Shown piece by piece: positions 1 through 8,884 of a DNA stretch of 45,075 nucleotides (its first letter is position 1; every line of letters starts with the position of its first letter). The position numbers and the translations under genes were made by a program. The notes beneath the pieces are model-generated. The model was not told the DNA's origin, searched no databases, and worked only from the letters and a program-made list of their open reading frames with translations. The stretch comes from Cupriavidus gilardii J11 (lineage in GTDB: Bacteria; Pseudomonadota; Gammaproteobacteria; Burkholderiales; Burkholderiaceae): positions 52,157-97,231 of the forward strand of contig NZ_VLJN01000001.1 in the NCBI RefSeq assembly GCF_007829435.1, written 5' to 3'.

Positions 1-16
1 TTGCGGGAGAGGGGAG
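1..16. repeat. REP-like repeat, right half, cut by window start
   Basis: The first bases read GCGGGAGAGGGG, the right arm of the inverted repeat found in many gaps of this window. The left arm lies outside. It sits just beyond the stop codon of the minus-strand gene at 27-914, the usual place for this family. Confidence 0.6.
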
Positions 17-26
17 TTTTTTGCGC

Positions 27-914
27 TCAGATACGTAGACGCTTCTCTTGCCGCGCATTGGCGGCGCGCAGGCCTTCCACCCATTTGCGTGCCGGCAGGC
101 CGGTGGCGTCCTGCACCACGCGGGCACGGGCCATCAGCGCATCCCATTCGATATCGATCGACGGGCCCTGGAAGGCCAGCGCGATGATGTTGCCGTCGTG
201 CACCTCCGGAAACACCAGCACGCGGTCGTCGAAGGCCTCGCAGATCCGGCCGATGTTCTTCGGGAAGCTGTCGTGGTCGCCGAACAGGTTGATGGTGACC
301 ACGCCCGGCGACTTCAATACGCGCCGGCAGGCCTTGTAGAAAGCCGTGGTGTCCAGCACCGGACCGCGCGCGGTGGCGTCGTACAGGTCGATCTGCAGGA
401 CATCCAGCGTGGCCGTGTTGTCCGGGTCCATCACGTAATCCCACGCGTCCTGCTCGCGCACGTCGAGCCGTTCGTCGTTGTCGCGCAGGCCGAACATGCT
501 GCGGCCCGCGACGATCACCGCCGGATTCAGCTCCACGGCCGTCACGCGCGCCTCGTGGAAATGCCGGTGGCAGAACTTGGTGAGCGCGGCGGCGCCAAGG
601 CCAAGCTGGGCGATATGGAAACCAGGCGTGGACGGCGACAGGAACAGCAGCCACGCCATCATCTGTTGCGCGTATTCGAGCTCGATGGCGTCGGGCTTGC
701 GCAATCGCATCGCGCCCTGCACCCATTCCGTGCCGAAATGCAGATAGCGCACGCCGTTCCATTCGGAGAACGTCACCGGCGCGAAGCGCGGCGTCATCCG
801 GCGCTCGCCGTTGGCGTCGGCGCCCCCTTCGACACGCTTGCCACGTGAGCGCTCTCCGCGCGCGGGGCGGCGCGAGGCCACGGCCTCGATCGATTTTCTC
901 TTCAGCAGGGTCAT
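27..914 (-). CDS. Spermidine synthase-like SAM-dependent methyltransferase-fold protein
   Basis: A 295-residue protein with a Rossmann methyltransferase fold. The glycine-rich nucleotide loop (LGLGAAALTKFC, about residues 105-116) is followed by an acidic strand end (VELNP), then LDVLQIDLYDA, the order seen in the spermidine synthase superfamily. Many bacterial relatives are annotated spermidine synthase although true aminopropyl transfer is unproven for them. The first 45 residues are basic and probably disordered. I chose ATG 914, preceded by GAAAGAG; an in-frame GTG lies three codons upstream. The next gene upstream, also on the minus strand, starts at 1562 and ends at 960. Substrate cannot be told from the sequence; another small-molecule methyltransferase is possible. 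Confidence 0.75.
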   Translation of the reverse strand: MTLLKRKSIEAVASRRPARGERSRGKRVEGGADANGERRMTPRFAPVTFSEWNGVRYLHFGTEWVQGAMRLRKPDAIELEYAQQMMAWLLFLSPSTPGFHIAQLGLGAAALTKFCHRHFHEARVTAVELNPAVIVAGRSMFGLRDNDERLDVREQDAWDYVMDPDNTATLDVLQIDLYDATARGPVLDTTAFYKACRRVLKSPGVVTINLFGDHDSFPKNIGRICEAFDDRVLVFPEVHDGNIIALAFQGPSIDIEWDALMARARVVQDATGLPARKWVEGLRAANARQEKRLRI

Positions 915-959
915 CTCTTTCACAATGTCAGCGGATTCGGGCGGTACGGGGGGGAGCCG

Positions 960-1562
960 TTACGGCCGCGATTGTGACAGAAGCGCGCGCCACAACTCGA
1001 GCTTCTGCTCGAAGGTGCGCGCGGCATGAGCGGGACTGGACGATGGCAGCACCACGGTTTCGTAGCCGTGCGCGGCGAACTGCGGCGCGAAGCGGCCCGA
1101 CGTGCCGCCGTTGAAGCCGACCCGGCGCAAAGACGGCGCAAGCTGCCGCAGCCGCTCGAAGTCGTTGGCCTGCGGATGCCGGATGTTCGAATCCAGGCTG
1201 CCCTCGCGCACGCAGGCACCGAGCACGTCCCAGATGCCGACCCGATGCGCGAGCACGCGCGTGAGCCGCTCGGCATAGGGCAGCTCCGGCAGGGGCTCGT
1301 CCAGCAGCGCGCCAAGCAGGCGCCAGAACTGGTTGCGCGGATGCGCGTAGTACTGGCGGGCCGCCAGCGATGCCTCGCCCGGAAAGCTGCCCAGCACCAG
1401 CACGCGGGTATGGCGGTCGATCACGGGCGGCAGGCCGAATTGCATCGGCGCCGCCGGCGTGTCCACCGCCGGCGGCACGGTCCGCCGGGTTGCGGCGGAA
1501 CCGGGCGAAGAAGCGGAAGAGGACGAGAAAGAGGACGAAGAAGAGGAACGCCTGGTAGCCAT
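960..1562 (-). CDS. DNA-deoxyinosine (hypoxanthine-DNA) glycosylase, uracil-DNA glycosylase superfamily
   Basis: Likely excises deaminated bases (hypoxanthine or uracil) from DNA at the start of base-excision repair. The conserved run RVLVLGSFPGEASL is followed by YYAHPRNQFWRLL, then VGIWDVLGACVREGSLDSNI and LPSSSPAHA, the motif order of the hypoxanthine/mismatch branch of the UDG superfamily. The catalytic core is about 160 residues and begins near an internal ATG at 1445. The reading frame stays open upstream to ATG 1562 (200 residues) through a serine-rich, low-complexity stretch that is purine-rich on the plus strand. No clear ribosome-binding site separates the two starts, so the long form may be an over-prediction. 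Specificity is inferred from the family. Confidence 0.8.
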   Translation of the reverse strand: MATRRSSSSSSFSSSSASSPGSAATRRTVPPAVDTPAAPMQFGLPPVIDRHTRVLVLGSFPGEASLAARQYYAHPRNQFWRLLGALLDEPLPELPYAERLTRVLAHRVGIWDVLGACVREGSLDSNIRHPQANDFERLRQLAPSLRRVGFNGGTSGRFAPQFAAHGYETVVLPSSSPAHAARTFEQKLELWRALLSQSRP

Positions 1563-1692
1563 CGCAACGCGCACGGAGCCAATACAAGGAAGGCGGCCCG
1601 ATCATGATCCGGTGATCTGGCGCGCCGGCATAAGGATACGCCGGCCCGCCGATCTGTGTCCGACGCCTGCGCCGATGGCAGCGCGGACGCCG

Positions 1693-3195
1693 TCAGCCGT
1701 TGGCGGCCCGTGCGTTCTGCCCGGCAAGGCGCTCCGCCAGCGCGGCGATCTCCTCGCGCGCCTCGGTAAGCTGCAGGTCCAGTACCGCGTAGCGTTCGTC
1801 GCTGCGTGCCTGATTGAGCTGCAGGACCTTCACGCGCTCCACCAGCGCGTCCCGTTCGCATTGCAGGGACGCCAGCGCGGCGCGCGCGTCTGCCGCCGCG
1901 TTGCGCAAGGCCACGCATTCCTTGCCCAGCCGCGTAAAGGCGATCTGCGGGGCCACGGGCAGCACGCCGCGATCGGCCATCAGCATCAGTTCGCGCGGAG
2001 TGAGCGCGATGCCGCGTGCATGACAGGCCGTCTGTAACGCCAGATAGGCGGGCCGGCAGCGTTCGTCCACGGCGATCAGCAGCGGCGTGCATTCCGCCGC
2101 GTCCAGCGCGTCCACCTTCGCGCCGGCGTCGATGAGCAGCTCCGCCAGTTCGCCGCGCAGTTTGCTTTCGTGCTCGACCAGCTCCTGCGCTCGCGGTTGC
2201 GTGTCGTTCGGCCGGGGCGGCGTCGCGACCGCCATATGCAGCGCCGTGCGGTGCAGGCGCTCGGGCCCCGCCATCAACGTGGCGTCCGCGCCCCGCTGCA
2301 GCAACAGCCGCGCCATCGCGATATTGGCGGCGGTGGCGGCAAGCATCAGCGGCGTGCAGCCTTCATCGTCGGCCGCATTGACCGGCGCTCCGCTGTCCAG
2401 CAGATCGCGTGCGAATTCGATGGCGCCCGAGGTGCCGGCGGGCAGCATCGCGACGGCGTGCAGCACGGTGCGACCCAGTGCATCGGTCGCGGAGATCGGC
2501 ACGCCCTGCTGGATCAGCAGGCGCACCATGGCACGGTCCAGCCGGTGCGCGGCCAGCGTGATGGCGTTCATGCCGTCGGGCCGCGCCGTGCGCAGCGGTT
2601 CGGCCCCTTGCGCCAGCAGCCATTGGACCGTCGCCGACGCACCGGCGGCGATGCTGCGCAGCAGGCCGGTGTTCCCGGACTTGTCCACCGTATCGATGCA
2701 CACGCCCTGGCGCAGCAGCCACGCCGCGATATCGTTGTCGCCCAGCGCCACCATCAGGGGAGTCTGGCCGTCTTCGTCCTGCGCTTCCAGCAACGCCCGG
2801 CCGCCACGATCGGCCAGATATTCCAGGGTCGCCATAGATATGCGCGGATGATCGGCAGGCTCGATGGAATCCGCATGGTGCGCGTGCCGTCCGGACTCGA
2901 TCGCGCGATGCAGCAACGTGCGGCCAGTTTCGTCGACATGGCGGATATCGGCGCCCATCGCCACGCACGCGTCGATGGCGGGGGCCTCGAAGCCCTCCTC
3001 CACCAGCCGGCCCAGCAGCACATGCAGCCAGCGCCGGTCGTCGTCGCACAGCAAATGCCGGCATGCCTGCATGCCGGCTAGCACGGCGGTTTCGTCGCGC
3101 CGGTGGATGGCGTCGGCCAGGCATTGCCAGGCGGACTCCGCGGGCAAGTTGGATTCGACGGCGGAATTACGGAACAGCTTGAGCGATGGCTCCAT
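1693..3195 (-). CDS. Ankyrin-repeat protein with C-terminal coiled coil
   Basis: A 500-residue protein with about eight ankyrin repeats. Recognisable units start with DETGRTLLHRA, DEDGQTPLMVA, DKSGNTGLLRS, RPDGMNAITLA, DALGRTVLHAV, DDEGCTPLMLA, RTALHMA and CTPLLIA, each followed by a helix ending LL..GA. The last 75 residues are rich in Leu, Ala, Glu and Arg with heptad spacing and look like a coiled coil. No signal peptide or membrane segment is visible, so it is probably a cytoplasmic scaffold, or exported by another route. Start ATG 3195 is preceded by GGGAG at an 8-base spacing; ATG 3210 is the alternative. No enzymatic domain is seen and the partner is unknown. Confidence 0.75.
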   Translation of the reverse strand: MEPSLKLFRNSAVESNLPAESAWQCLADAIHRRDETAVLAGMQACRHLLCDDDRRWLHVLLGRLVEEGFEAPAIDACVAMGADIRHVDETGRTLLHRAIESGRHAHHADSIEPADHPRISMATLEYLADRGGRALLEAQDEDGQTPLMVALGDNDIAAWLLRQGVCIDTVDKSGNTGLLRSIAAGASATVQWLLAQGAEPLRTARPDGMNAITLAAHRLDRAMVRLLIQQGVPISATDALGRTVLHAVAMLPAGTSGAIEFARDLLDSGAPVNAADDEGCTPLMLAATAANIAMARLLLQRGADATLMAGPERLHRTALHMAVATPPRPNDTQPRAQELVEHESKLRGELAELLIDAGAKVDALDAAECTPLLIAVDERCRPAYLALQTACHARGIALTPRELMLMADRGVLPVAPQIAFTRLGKECVALRNAAADARAALASLQCERDALVERVKVLQLNQARSDERYAVLDLQLTEAREEIAALAERLAGQNARAANG

Positions 3196-3415
3196 GGCGT
3201 TATCTCCCATGATGGCGCACACCGGTCGCCGCGGCGGCCGGTGGCAGGCAATGCGAAAGGGAAAGGAAGAAGCACGGCGGCAGATGTGCCGCCGTGGCGG
3301 GTGCCATGGCAATGTAGGCGGGCGATGCGGGCGGCCGTTACGGTTTCGTGCCGCGATTGTGGAAAGTGGGAAGGGGGAGGCGGGGGGTCAAGTATTGGCT
3401 TGCTGGTTTGTTTAT

Positions 3416-3442
3416 CCCCTCTCCCGCAAGGCGGGAGAGGGG
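3416..3442. repeat. REP-like inverted repeat (short form) after htpG
   Basis: CCCCTCTCCCGC, loop AAG, GCGGGAGAGGGG: a perfect 12-bp stem. It starts 9 bases past the htpG stop and could serve as its 3' hairpin, but no U-run follows. Confidence 0.85.
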
Positions 3443-3451
3443 AGAGTTATG

Positions 3452-5359
3452 TCAGGCCAGCAGCTTGTTGACGCGGCGCACGTACGCGGCCGGGTCGTCC
3501 AGCATGCCGCCCTCGGCAAGCAGTGCCTGATCGAACAGCACGTGTGCGCGGTCGGCGAAGCCTTCCGTGTCGGCGGCATCGATATCGCGCAGCTTGCGCA
3601 CCAGCGCGTGGGACGGATTCAGTTCGAGGATCGGCTTGGACTGCGGGGCCTTCTGGCCGGCCTGCTTCAGCAGGCGCTGCAGGTAGCCGCTCATCTCGCC
3701 TTCGTCGGAGACCAGGCAGGACGGCGAATCGGTCAGGCGCAGCGTCACGCGGACGTCCTTGGCCTTGTCGGTCAGCACTTCCTTGATGCGGGCCGTCAGG
3801 TCCTTCCATTCGTCTTCGGCCTTCTGCTGCTCGGCCTTTTCCTCTTCATCGGCCAGCTTGCCAAGGTCGAGATCGCCGCGCGCCACCGACACCAGTTCCT
3901 TGCCGTCGAACTCGTGCAGGAACGACAGCATCCATTCGTCGACGCGGTCGGTCAGCAGCAGTACTTCGATGCCCTTCTTGCGGAACACCTCCAGGTGGGG
4001 ACTCGCCTTGGCGGCGCCCCACGTATCGGCCGTGACGTAGTAGATCTTGTCCTGCCCTTCCTTCATGCGGCCCACATAATCGGCCAGCGACACGGTCTGC
4101 TCGTCGGAGTCCGATGCCGTGGTCGCAAAGCGCAGCAGCTTGGCGAGTCGTTCCTGGTTGGCGTGGTCCTCGCCCAGGCCCTCCTTCAGCACCTGGCCGA
4201 ACTGCTGCCAGAAGGTGGTGTACTTCGCGCGTTCCGCTTCGTCGTCGCTGTCGGCCATCGCTTCGAGCATCGACAGCACGCGCTTGGTGCTGCCCTCGCG
4301 AATCGCCTTGACGTCGCGGCTTTCCTGCAGCAGTTCGCGCGACACGTTCAGCGGCAGGTCGGACGAATCGATCACGCCCTTGACGAAGCGCAGGTAGTTC
4401 GGCAGCAGCTGCTCGGCCTCGTCCATGATGAAGACGCGCTTGACGTACAGCTTCAGCCCGCCGCGATGGTTGCGGTCCCACAGGTCGAACGGCGCGCGGG
4501 CCGGGATGTACAGCAGCTGCGTGTATTCGCTGCGGCCCTCGACGCGGTTGTGCGTCCAGGCCAGCGGCTTCTCGTTGTCGTGCGCGATATGCTGGTAGAA
4601 GCCGATGTACTGCTCGTCGGTGATGTCGCTCTTGGCGCGCGTCCACAGCGCGCTGGCCTGGTTGACGCTGTCCCACTCGTCGCCGCGCTTGTACGCCTTG
4701 GCTTCGTCGTCCCACACCTCCTTGGGCATGCGGATCGGCAGCGAGATGTGGTCGGAGTACTTGCGGATGATCGACTGCAGGCGCCACGAGGACAGGAAGT
4801 CGTCCTCGCCCTCGCGCAGATGCAGCGTGATGGTGGTGCCGCGCTCGGCGCGCTCGATCGTGTCGACAGAGAACTCACCGTCCCCGGTGCTTTCCCAACG
4901 CACCCCTTCGGACGCCGGCAGCCCGGCGCGGCGCGTTTCCACGACCACGCGCTCGGCGACGATGAAGGCGGAGTAGAAGCCCACGCCGAACTGGCCGATC
5001 AACGCGGCGTCCTTCTGCTGGTCGCCCGACAGTTGCTCGAAGAATTCCTTGGTGCCCGAGCGCGCGATGGTGCCGAGATTGCGGATCGCCTCGTCGCGGC
5101 TCATGCCGATGCCGTTGTCGGTGATCTTCAGCGTGCGGGCCTTCGTGTCGGCCTCGACACGGATCGCGAGGTCGCTGTCCCCCTCGAGCAGCGCGGGGTT
5201 GGCGATGGCCTCGAATCGCAGCTTGTCGGTGGCGTCCGAGGCGTTGGAAATCAGTTCGCGCAGGAAGATCTCCTTGTTGCTGTACAAGGAATGGATCATC
5301 AGGTGCAGCAACTGCTTCACTTCCGCCTGGAAGCTCATCGTCTCGTGCGGTGCGGTCAT
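3452..5359 (-). CDS. htpG: Molecular chaperone HtpG (Hsp90)
   Basis: Bacterial Hsp90, a cytoplasmic ATP-dependent dimeric chaperone, 635 residues as usual for the family. The N-terminal GHKL ATPase site is intact: [14 protein letters not shown] (Glu/Asn, near residue 35), [14 protein letters not shown] (DxGxG) and [14 protein letters not shown] (lid region). The middle domain carries the catalytic-loop region [10 protein letters not shown]. The C-terminal dimerisation domain runs to the end. Start ATG 5359 is preceded by AAGAGGAG at a 4-base spacing. A sigma-32-type promoter lies about 55 bases upstream, so heat induction is expected. The gene appears monocistronic. Confidence 0.97.
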   Translation of the reverse strand: MTAPHETMSFQAEVKQLLHLMIHSLYSNKEIFLRELISNASDATDKLRFEAIANPALLEGDSDLAIRVEADTKARTLKITDNGIGMSRDEAIRNLGTIARSGTKEFFEQLSGDQQKDAALIGQFGVGFYSAFIVAERVVVETRRAGLPASEGVRWESTGDGEFSVDTIERAERGTTITLHLREGEDDFLSSWRLQSIIRKYSDHISLPIRMPKEVWDDEAKAYKRGDEWDSVNQASALWTRAKSDITDEQYIGFYQHIAHDNEKPLAWTHNRVEGRSEYTQLLYIPARAPFDLWDRNHRGGLKLYVKRVFIMDEAEQLLPNYLRFVKGVIDSSDLPLNVSRELLQESRDVKAIREGSTKRVLSMLEAMADSDDEAERAKYTTFWQQFGQVLKEGLGEDHANQERLAKLLRFATTASDSDEQTVSLADYVGRMKEGQDKIYYVTADTWGAAKASPHLEVFRKKGIEVLLLTDRVDEWMLSFLHEFDGKELVSVARGDLDLGKLADEEEKAEQQKAEDEWKDLTARIKEVLTDKAKDVRVTLRLTDSPSCLVSDEGEMSGYLQRLLKQAGQKAPQSKPILELNPSHALVRKLRDIDAADTEGFADRAHVLFDQALLAEGGMLDDPAAYVRRVNKLLA

Positions 5360-5413
5360 GGTTCTCCTCTTGCCGGATGCGGGAATGGGCGCGATCGCGC
5401 GCCGGTGGGCCCG

Positions 5414-5442
5414 AGATAGGGACGAGGATGCGCGTTTTCAAG
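5414..5442 (-). promoter_or_regulatory. Sigma-32 (heat-shock) promoter of htpG
   Basis: On the minus strand CTTGAAA (5442-5436) is followed by a 14-base spacer and CCCTATCT (5421-5414). This closely matches the sigma-32 consensus CTTGAAA-N11-16-CCCCAT-T. The predicted start of transcription leaves a leader of about 50 bases before the htpG ATG. Confidence 0.75.
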
Positions 5443-5489
5443 GGTGGACCGCCCGCGGCGCCCGCTGCAGCGGCCAGGGTATGCAGCGG

Positions 5490-6881
5490 CTACAGGCGGT
5501 CGAGCTGCCGGGCGAGGAATGTCAGCATGTCGGGATCGTGACCGCAGGCCACATTGAAGCGCATCCAGCCGGACGGCAGCTGCGACGGCGAGAACAGGCT
5601 GCCGGGCGCGAACAGATAGCCTTCCTCGTGGCCGGCGGTCGCGATCGCATTGGTGTCGCGCCCGGTATCGGCCCACAGGTACATGCCAGCGTGCTGGCCC
5701 GGGAACAGCGTCAGCCCGAGCTGTTCCAGCGCGCGCCGGGTGTCGTCGCGCGCGCGATCCAGACGGTGCCGCACGCGCTCCACGTGCTTGCGGTAGTGGC
5801 CCTCGGTCAGCACCTTGTACAGCACGCGCTCGTTGATCTCGGGCGTGGCCATGCCGGCCAGCAGCTTGATGTCGGTCAGGCTGCGGGCGAGTTCGGGCGA
5901 CGCGGCGACAAAGCCCACGCGCAGGTTGGCGGCCAGCGTCTTGGAGAAGCTGCCCAGATACACGACACGCCGCAACTGGTCCAGGCTCGCCAGCCGCGTG
6001 GCGGGATGGCCGGGTGGGCACAGGTCGCAATAGATGTCGTCCTCCACCACCAGGAAGTCGTACTGCTCGGCCAGGCGCAACAGCTGGAAGGCCTTCGATG
6101 GCGACAGCGAGGTGCCCGTCGGGTTGTGCAGCACCGAGTTCAGCACCAGCAGCCTGGGGCGATGGGCCTGGACGATGCGCTCCAGCGCGTCCAGATCCGG
6201 CCCTTCGGCGGTATAGGGCACGCCGATCACGTTGGCACCCTGCGCGGCGAAGCGCGCGAACATCACGAACCACGCGGGGTCGCCGACCAGCACCGCGTCG
6301 CCGGGACGCACGTACAGCCGCGCGATCAGGTCGAGCGCCTGCGTGATGCCCGACGTCAGCACGATCTGGTCGGCGCCGGCGCCGATTTCCAGCTCGGCCA
6401 GGCGGGTGCGCAGCTGCTGTCGCAGCGGCAGGAAGCCCTCCGGCGTGCCGCTGGCAAGGAAGTGGCCTCCCGGCTGCCGGCCCAGGCCGCGCAGCGCGCT
6501 GGCGATCAGTTCGCCGTCGAGCCAGTCGTTCGGCAGAAAGCCCAGGCCCGGCGCCTTGCGCGGCTCGGCGCGATGGAACATGTTGCGCAGCAGCCACGAC
6601 ACGTCGATGTTGCGCGACAGTTCGGGGGCGCGCCGCGCCGTGTCGGCATGGCTCTGCGCGCGCGCGGCGCTGGCCCGTTCGCGCACGAAGAAGCCGGAAC
6701 CGCGCCGCGACTCCAGATAGCCCAGCGCCACCAGCCGCTCGTAGGCTTCGACCACGGTAAAGCGGGAGATGCCCTTGTCCTGCGCGAGCTGGCGGATCGA
6801 GGGCATGCGCATGCCGGGGCGAAACACCCGCTCGTCGATGCGCATGCGGGCCCATTCGGTCAGCTGGCCGACGAGGGTCAT
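5490..6881 (-). CDS. MocR/GntR-type PLP-dependent transcriptional regulator
   Basis: A 463-residue fusion of an N-terminal GntR winged helix (PGMRMPSIRQLAQDKGISR, about residues 22-40; YLESRRGSGFFV) and a fold-type I aminotransferase-like domain. The PLP lysine lies in GSFSKTLAANLRVGF. Proteins of this family bind an amino acid or amine through PLP and regulate a neighbouring gene. Here that is probably the divergent LysE exporter, with ACTGTAY boxes between them. The frame remains open far upstream, but that part translates a REP-like repeat and crosses the promoter region. I therefore place the start at ATG 6881, right before the wHTH domain; ATG 7034 is a less likely alternative. The effector is unknown. 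Confidence 0.88.
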   Translation of the reverse strand: MTLVGQLTEWARMRIDERVFRPGMRMPSIRQLAQDKGISRFTVVEAYERLVALGYLESRRGSGFFVRERASAARAQSHADTARRAPELSRNIDVSWLLRNMFHRAEPRKAPGLGFLPNDWLDGELIASALRGLGRQPGGHFLASGTPEGFLPLRQQLRTRLAELEIGAGADQIVLTSGITQALDLIARLYVRPGDAVLVGDPAWFVMFARFAAQGANVIGVPYTAEGPDLDALERIVQAHRPRLLVLNSVLHNPTGTSLSPSKAFQLLRLAEQYDFLVVEDDIYCDLCPPGHPATRLASLDQLRRVVYLGSFSKTLAANLRVGFVAASPELARSLTDIKLLAGMATPEINERVLYKVLTEGHYRKHVERVRHRLDRARDDTRRALEQLGLTLFPGQHAGMYLWADTGRDTNAIATAGHEEGYLFAPGSLFSPSQLPSGWMRFNVACGHDPDMLTFLARQLDRL

Positions 6882-6950
6882 CTGCGATGACGGCACGGGG
6901 CCGGGCAGGCTGCCGGCGATGGCGCGCTGGCGTCCGGGCTCACGGCGGGG

Positions 6951-6992
6951 CTGCCCTCTCCCCCGCCCCTCTTCCGCAAGCGGGAGAGGGGC
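6951..6992. repeat. REP-like repeat in the mocR leader
   Basis: CTGCCCTCTCCCCCGCCCC followed by TCTTCCGC-AA-GCGGGAGAGGGGCG: one outer end plus a slightly imperfect core stem. It lies just upstream of the MocR-type start codon, so it is probably in that gene's 5' leader, unlike most copies, which follow genes. Confidence 0.75.
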
Positions 6993-7048
6993 GAAAGACG
7001 CCTCCCCGTGATCCACCTCGTGTCCCTGTCCCATCGGCAGCCTCGCAA

Positions 7049-7090
7049 ACTGTACTGAGCGCCAACAGAATAACTGTATAGGTACTGTAC
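7049..7090. promoter_or_regulatory. Candidate MocR operator: three ACTGTAY boxes
   Basis: ACTGTAC (7049-7055), ACTGTAT (7073-7079) and ACTGTAC (7084-7090) stand as direct repeats, the last two 11 bp apart and the first 24 bp further off. The last box is also half of GGTAC-T-GTACC, a perfect palindrome. They lie between the divergent MocR-type regulator and the LysE exporter. Direct-repeat operators are usual for MocR proteins; the pairing with this regulator is inferred. Confidence 0.55.
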
Positions 7091-7176
7091 CGACAAGCTT
7101 GTCTAACATCGTCGGACCGTCCAGCCTTGCGACGTTGCGACATCGGGCTGGCGTGATGAGGAATACAACAAACACG

Positions 7177-7833
7177 ATGGAAACCACGCTGCCCATGGGC
7201 ATGACCGGCCTGACCGGCCTGAGCACTGGCCAGTTCGCCGCATTGCTGACGCTGCTGGCGGTCGGCTCGTTCACGCCCGGACCGAACACCACGATCGCCG
7301 CCGTCACGGGCGCCAACTTCGGCATGCGGGCGACGCTGCCGCATTGTGTCGGCGTGGCGCTGGGCTTTGCCAGCATCGTCGCGTTGTGCGCCGGTGGCGT
7401 GGGTGCGCTGGTGCTGGCCAGTCCGATGGTCGCGATGCTGGTGCAGATCGCCGGCGTCGTGTACCTGCTGTGGCTGGCCGCGCGGGTTGCGCGCAGCGCC
7501 ACGCTGGCCGAAAAACAGGTGCTCGCGCCGCTGTCGGTGTGGCAGTCGGCCGCCCTGCAGTACGCCAATATCAAGGCCTGGATGCTGGCGTTGGCCACCG
7601 CGGCCTCGTACATGGCCGATGCACAGTCGCCGCTGCAGCGGGCGCTGCTGGTGTGCGCGGTGTTCGGCGTGTTCGGCTTCGTCAGCAATGGCGTCTATGG
7701 CGCGATCGGCGCGTCGCTGCGGCAATGGCTCCAGGTGGGCCAGCGCATCCGCTGGTTCAATCGGGCCATGGGGCTGGCATTGGCGCTGACGGCGGTGTGG
7801 ATCGGGGTGACGGCGCGGACGGGGGCGGCGTGA
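7177..7833 (+). CDS. LysE family amino-acid exporter
   Basis: A 218-residue inner-membrane protein with five to six hydrophobic segments and the LysE/RhtB signature SFTPGPNTTIAAVTGANFG near residue 30. The family exports amino acids or related metabolites by proton exchange. It is transcribed divergently from a MocR-type regulator, a common arrangement in which the regulator senses an amino-compound and switches on the exporter. Start choice is uncertain: ATG 7177 has GAGG about 15 bases upstream, ATG 7156 is in frame, and ATG 7192 is possible. An EamA exporter starts 80 bases downstream on the same strand. The substrate cannot be told. Confidence 0.85.
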   Translation: METTLPMGMTGLTGLSTGQFAALLTLLAVGSFTPGPNTTIAAVTGANFGMRATLPHCVGVALGFASIVALCAGGVGALVLASPMVAMLVQIAGVVYLLWLAARVARSATLAEKQVLAPLSVWQSAALQYANIKAWMLALATAASYMADAQSPLQRALLVCAVFGVFGFVSNGVYGAIGASLRQWLQVGQRIRWFNRAMGLALALTAVWIGVTARTGAA

Positions 7834-7867
7834 TGTGTGTCGATGGTGATGCTGGATGGGTGGTTTG

Positions 7868-7890
7868 TGACTGCCCTCTCCCCCGCCCCC
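7868..7890. repeat. REP-like repeat, left half only
   Basis: GACTGCCCTCTCCCCCGCCC occurs without the palindromic core, between the lysE-type and eamA-type genes. It looks like a truncated copy. Confidence 0.6.
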
Positions 7891-7913
7891 ACAACACCCA
7901 CTGAAAAACCAGC

Positions 7914-8876
7914 ATGCACCGCCGCCCACCCCCAACCCAACATGAAAGCCAAAGCGGCGGCATGCTGCTCGGCTTCATCGGCGTTGCCGTGTTCAGCCAG
8001 ACCCTGCCCTTCACGCGCATGGCGGTGGCCGAGCTCGATGCCACCTTCGTCGCGCTGGCGCGCGCGCTGATCGCCGCGCTGCTGGCCATCGTGCTGCTGT
8101 GGCAGCGCGGCGCGCTGTCCTCCGCCCGGCGACCGCGGGGTGGCCAATGGTGGCGCCTGGCGGTGACGTCGGTCGGCGTGGTGATCGGCTTTCCGCTGTT
8201 CTCCTCGCTGGCGATGCGTGAAGTGCATGCCAGCCATGGGGCCATCGTGATCGGGCTGCTGCCGCTGGCCACCGCGGTATTCGCCGCGTGGTTCGGCCGC
8301 GAGCGGCCGTCGCCGGCCTTCTGGCTCGCCGCGCTGTGTGGCAGCGCGCTGGTGGTCGGCTTCGCGCTGTGGCAAGGCGCCGGCGCGCTCCAGCATGCCG
8401 ACTGGCTGCTGTTCGCCGCCATGGTGCTCGGGGCCCTTGGCTATGCCGAGGGCGGCAAGCTGTCGCGCGAGCTTGGCGGCCTGGAAACCATCGGCTGGGC
8501 GCTGGTGGTGTCGCTGCCAGTGGTGACGCCGGTGGTGGCCTGGCTGGGCATCGAAACGGCCCCGATGATCGCCGCCGCATCGCCGCGCGCGTGGGCGGGC
8601 ATGGCCTATGTATCGGTCTTCTCGATGTTCATCGGCTTCATCTTCTGGTACGCCGGACTGGCAAAAGGCGGCGTGGCCCGCGTCGGCCAGATACAATTGC
8701 TGCAACCGTTCCTGACGCTGGCCGGCGGCGCATGGCTGCTGTCCGAGCCGCTCGATGCCCCCACCGTCGCCTTCGCGCTCGCGGTCATCGCCGTGGTGGC
8801 GCTCGGCCGCAAGACCGCGGTGCGCGGCCCGGCGCAGGCCTCCGGTCCGCAACCTTCCGCACACCCTTCACGATAG
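7914..8876 (+). CDS. EamA/DMT superfamily exporter
   Basis: A 320-residue inner-membrane protein of the drug/metabolite transporter superfamily, with about ten hydrophobic helices arranged as two EamA halves. The second half contains YAGLAKGGVARVGQIQLLQP, typical of the family, and the C-terminal tail is hydrophilic. Relatives export amino acids or toxic metabolites; the substrate here is unknown. ATG 7914 is used, but ATG 7962 (MLLGF) is an equally reasonable start directly before the first helix. The RidA-family gene begins 8 bases after the stop, so the two are probably co-transcribed. Confidence 0.85.
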   Translation: MHRRPPPTQHESQSGGMLLGFIGVAVFSQTLPFTRMAVAELDATFVALARALIAALLAIVLLWQRGALSSARRPRGGQWWRLAVTSVGVVIGFPLFSSLAMREVHASHGAIVIGLLPLATAVFAAWFGRERPSPAFWLAALCGSALVVGFALWQGAGALQHADWLLFAAMVLGALGYAEGGKLSRELGGLETIGWALVVSLPVVTPVVAWLGIETAPMIAAASPRAWAGMAYVSVFSMFIGFIFWYAGLAKGGVARVGQIQLLQPFLTLAGGAWLLSEPLDAPTVAFALAVIAVVALGRKTAVRGPAQASGPQPSAHPSR

Positions 8877-8884
8877 GAGTCTCC

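Noticed and set aside
2864-5419. Very long plus-strand frame opposite htpG and the ankyrin gene
   Set aside because: An antisense shadow of high-GC codon use; htpG on the other strand is unmistakable.
6882-7688. Longer N-terminus for the MocR-type regulator
   Set aside because: It would translate a REP-like repeat and the LysE gene in antisense; the wHTH starts right after ATG 6881.
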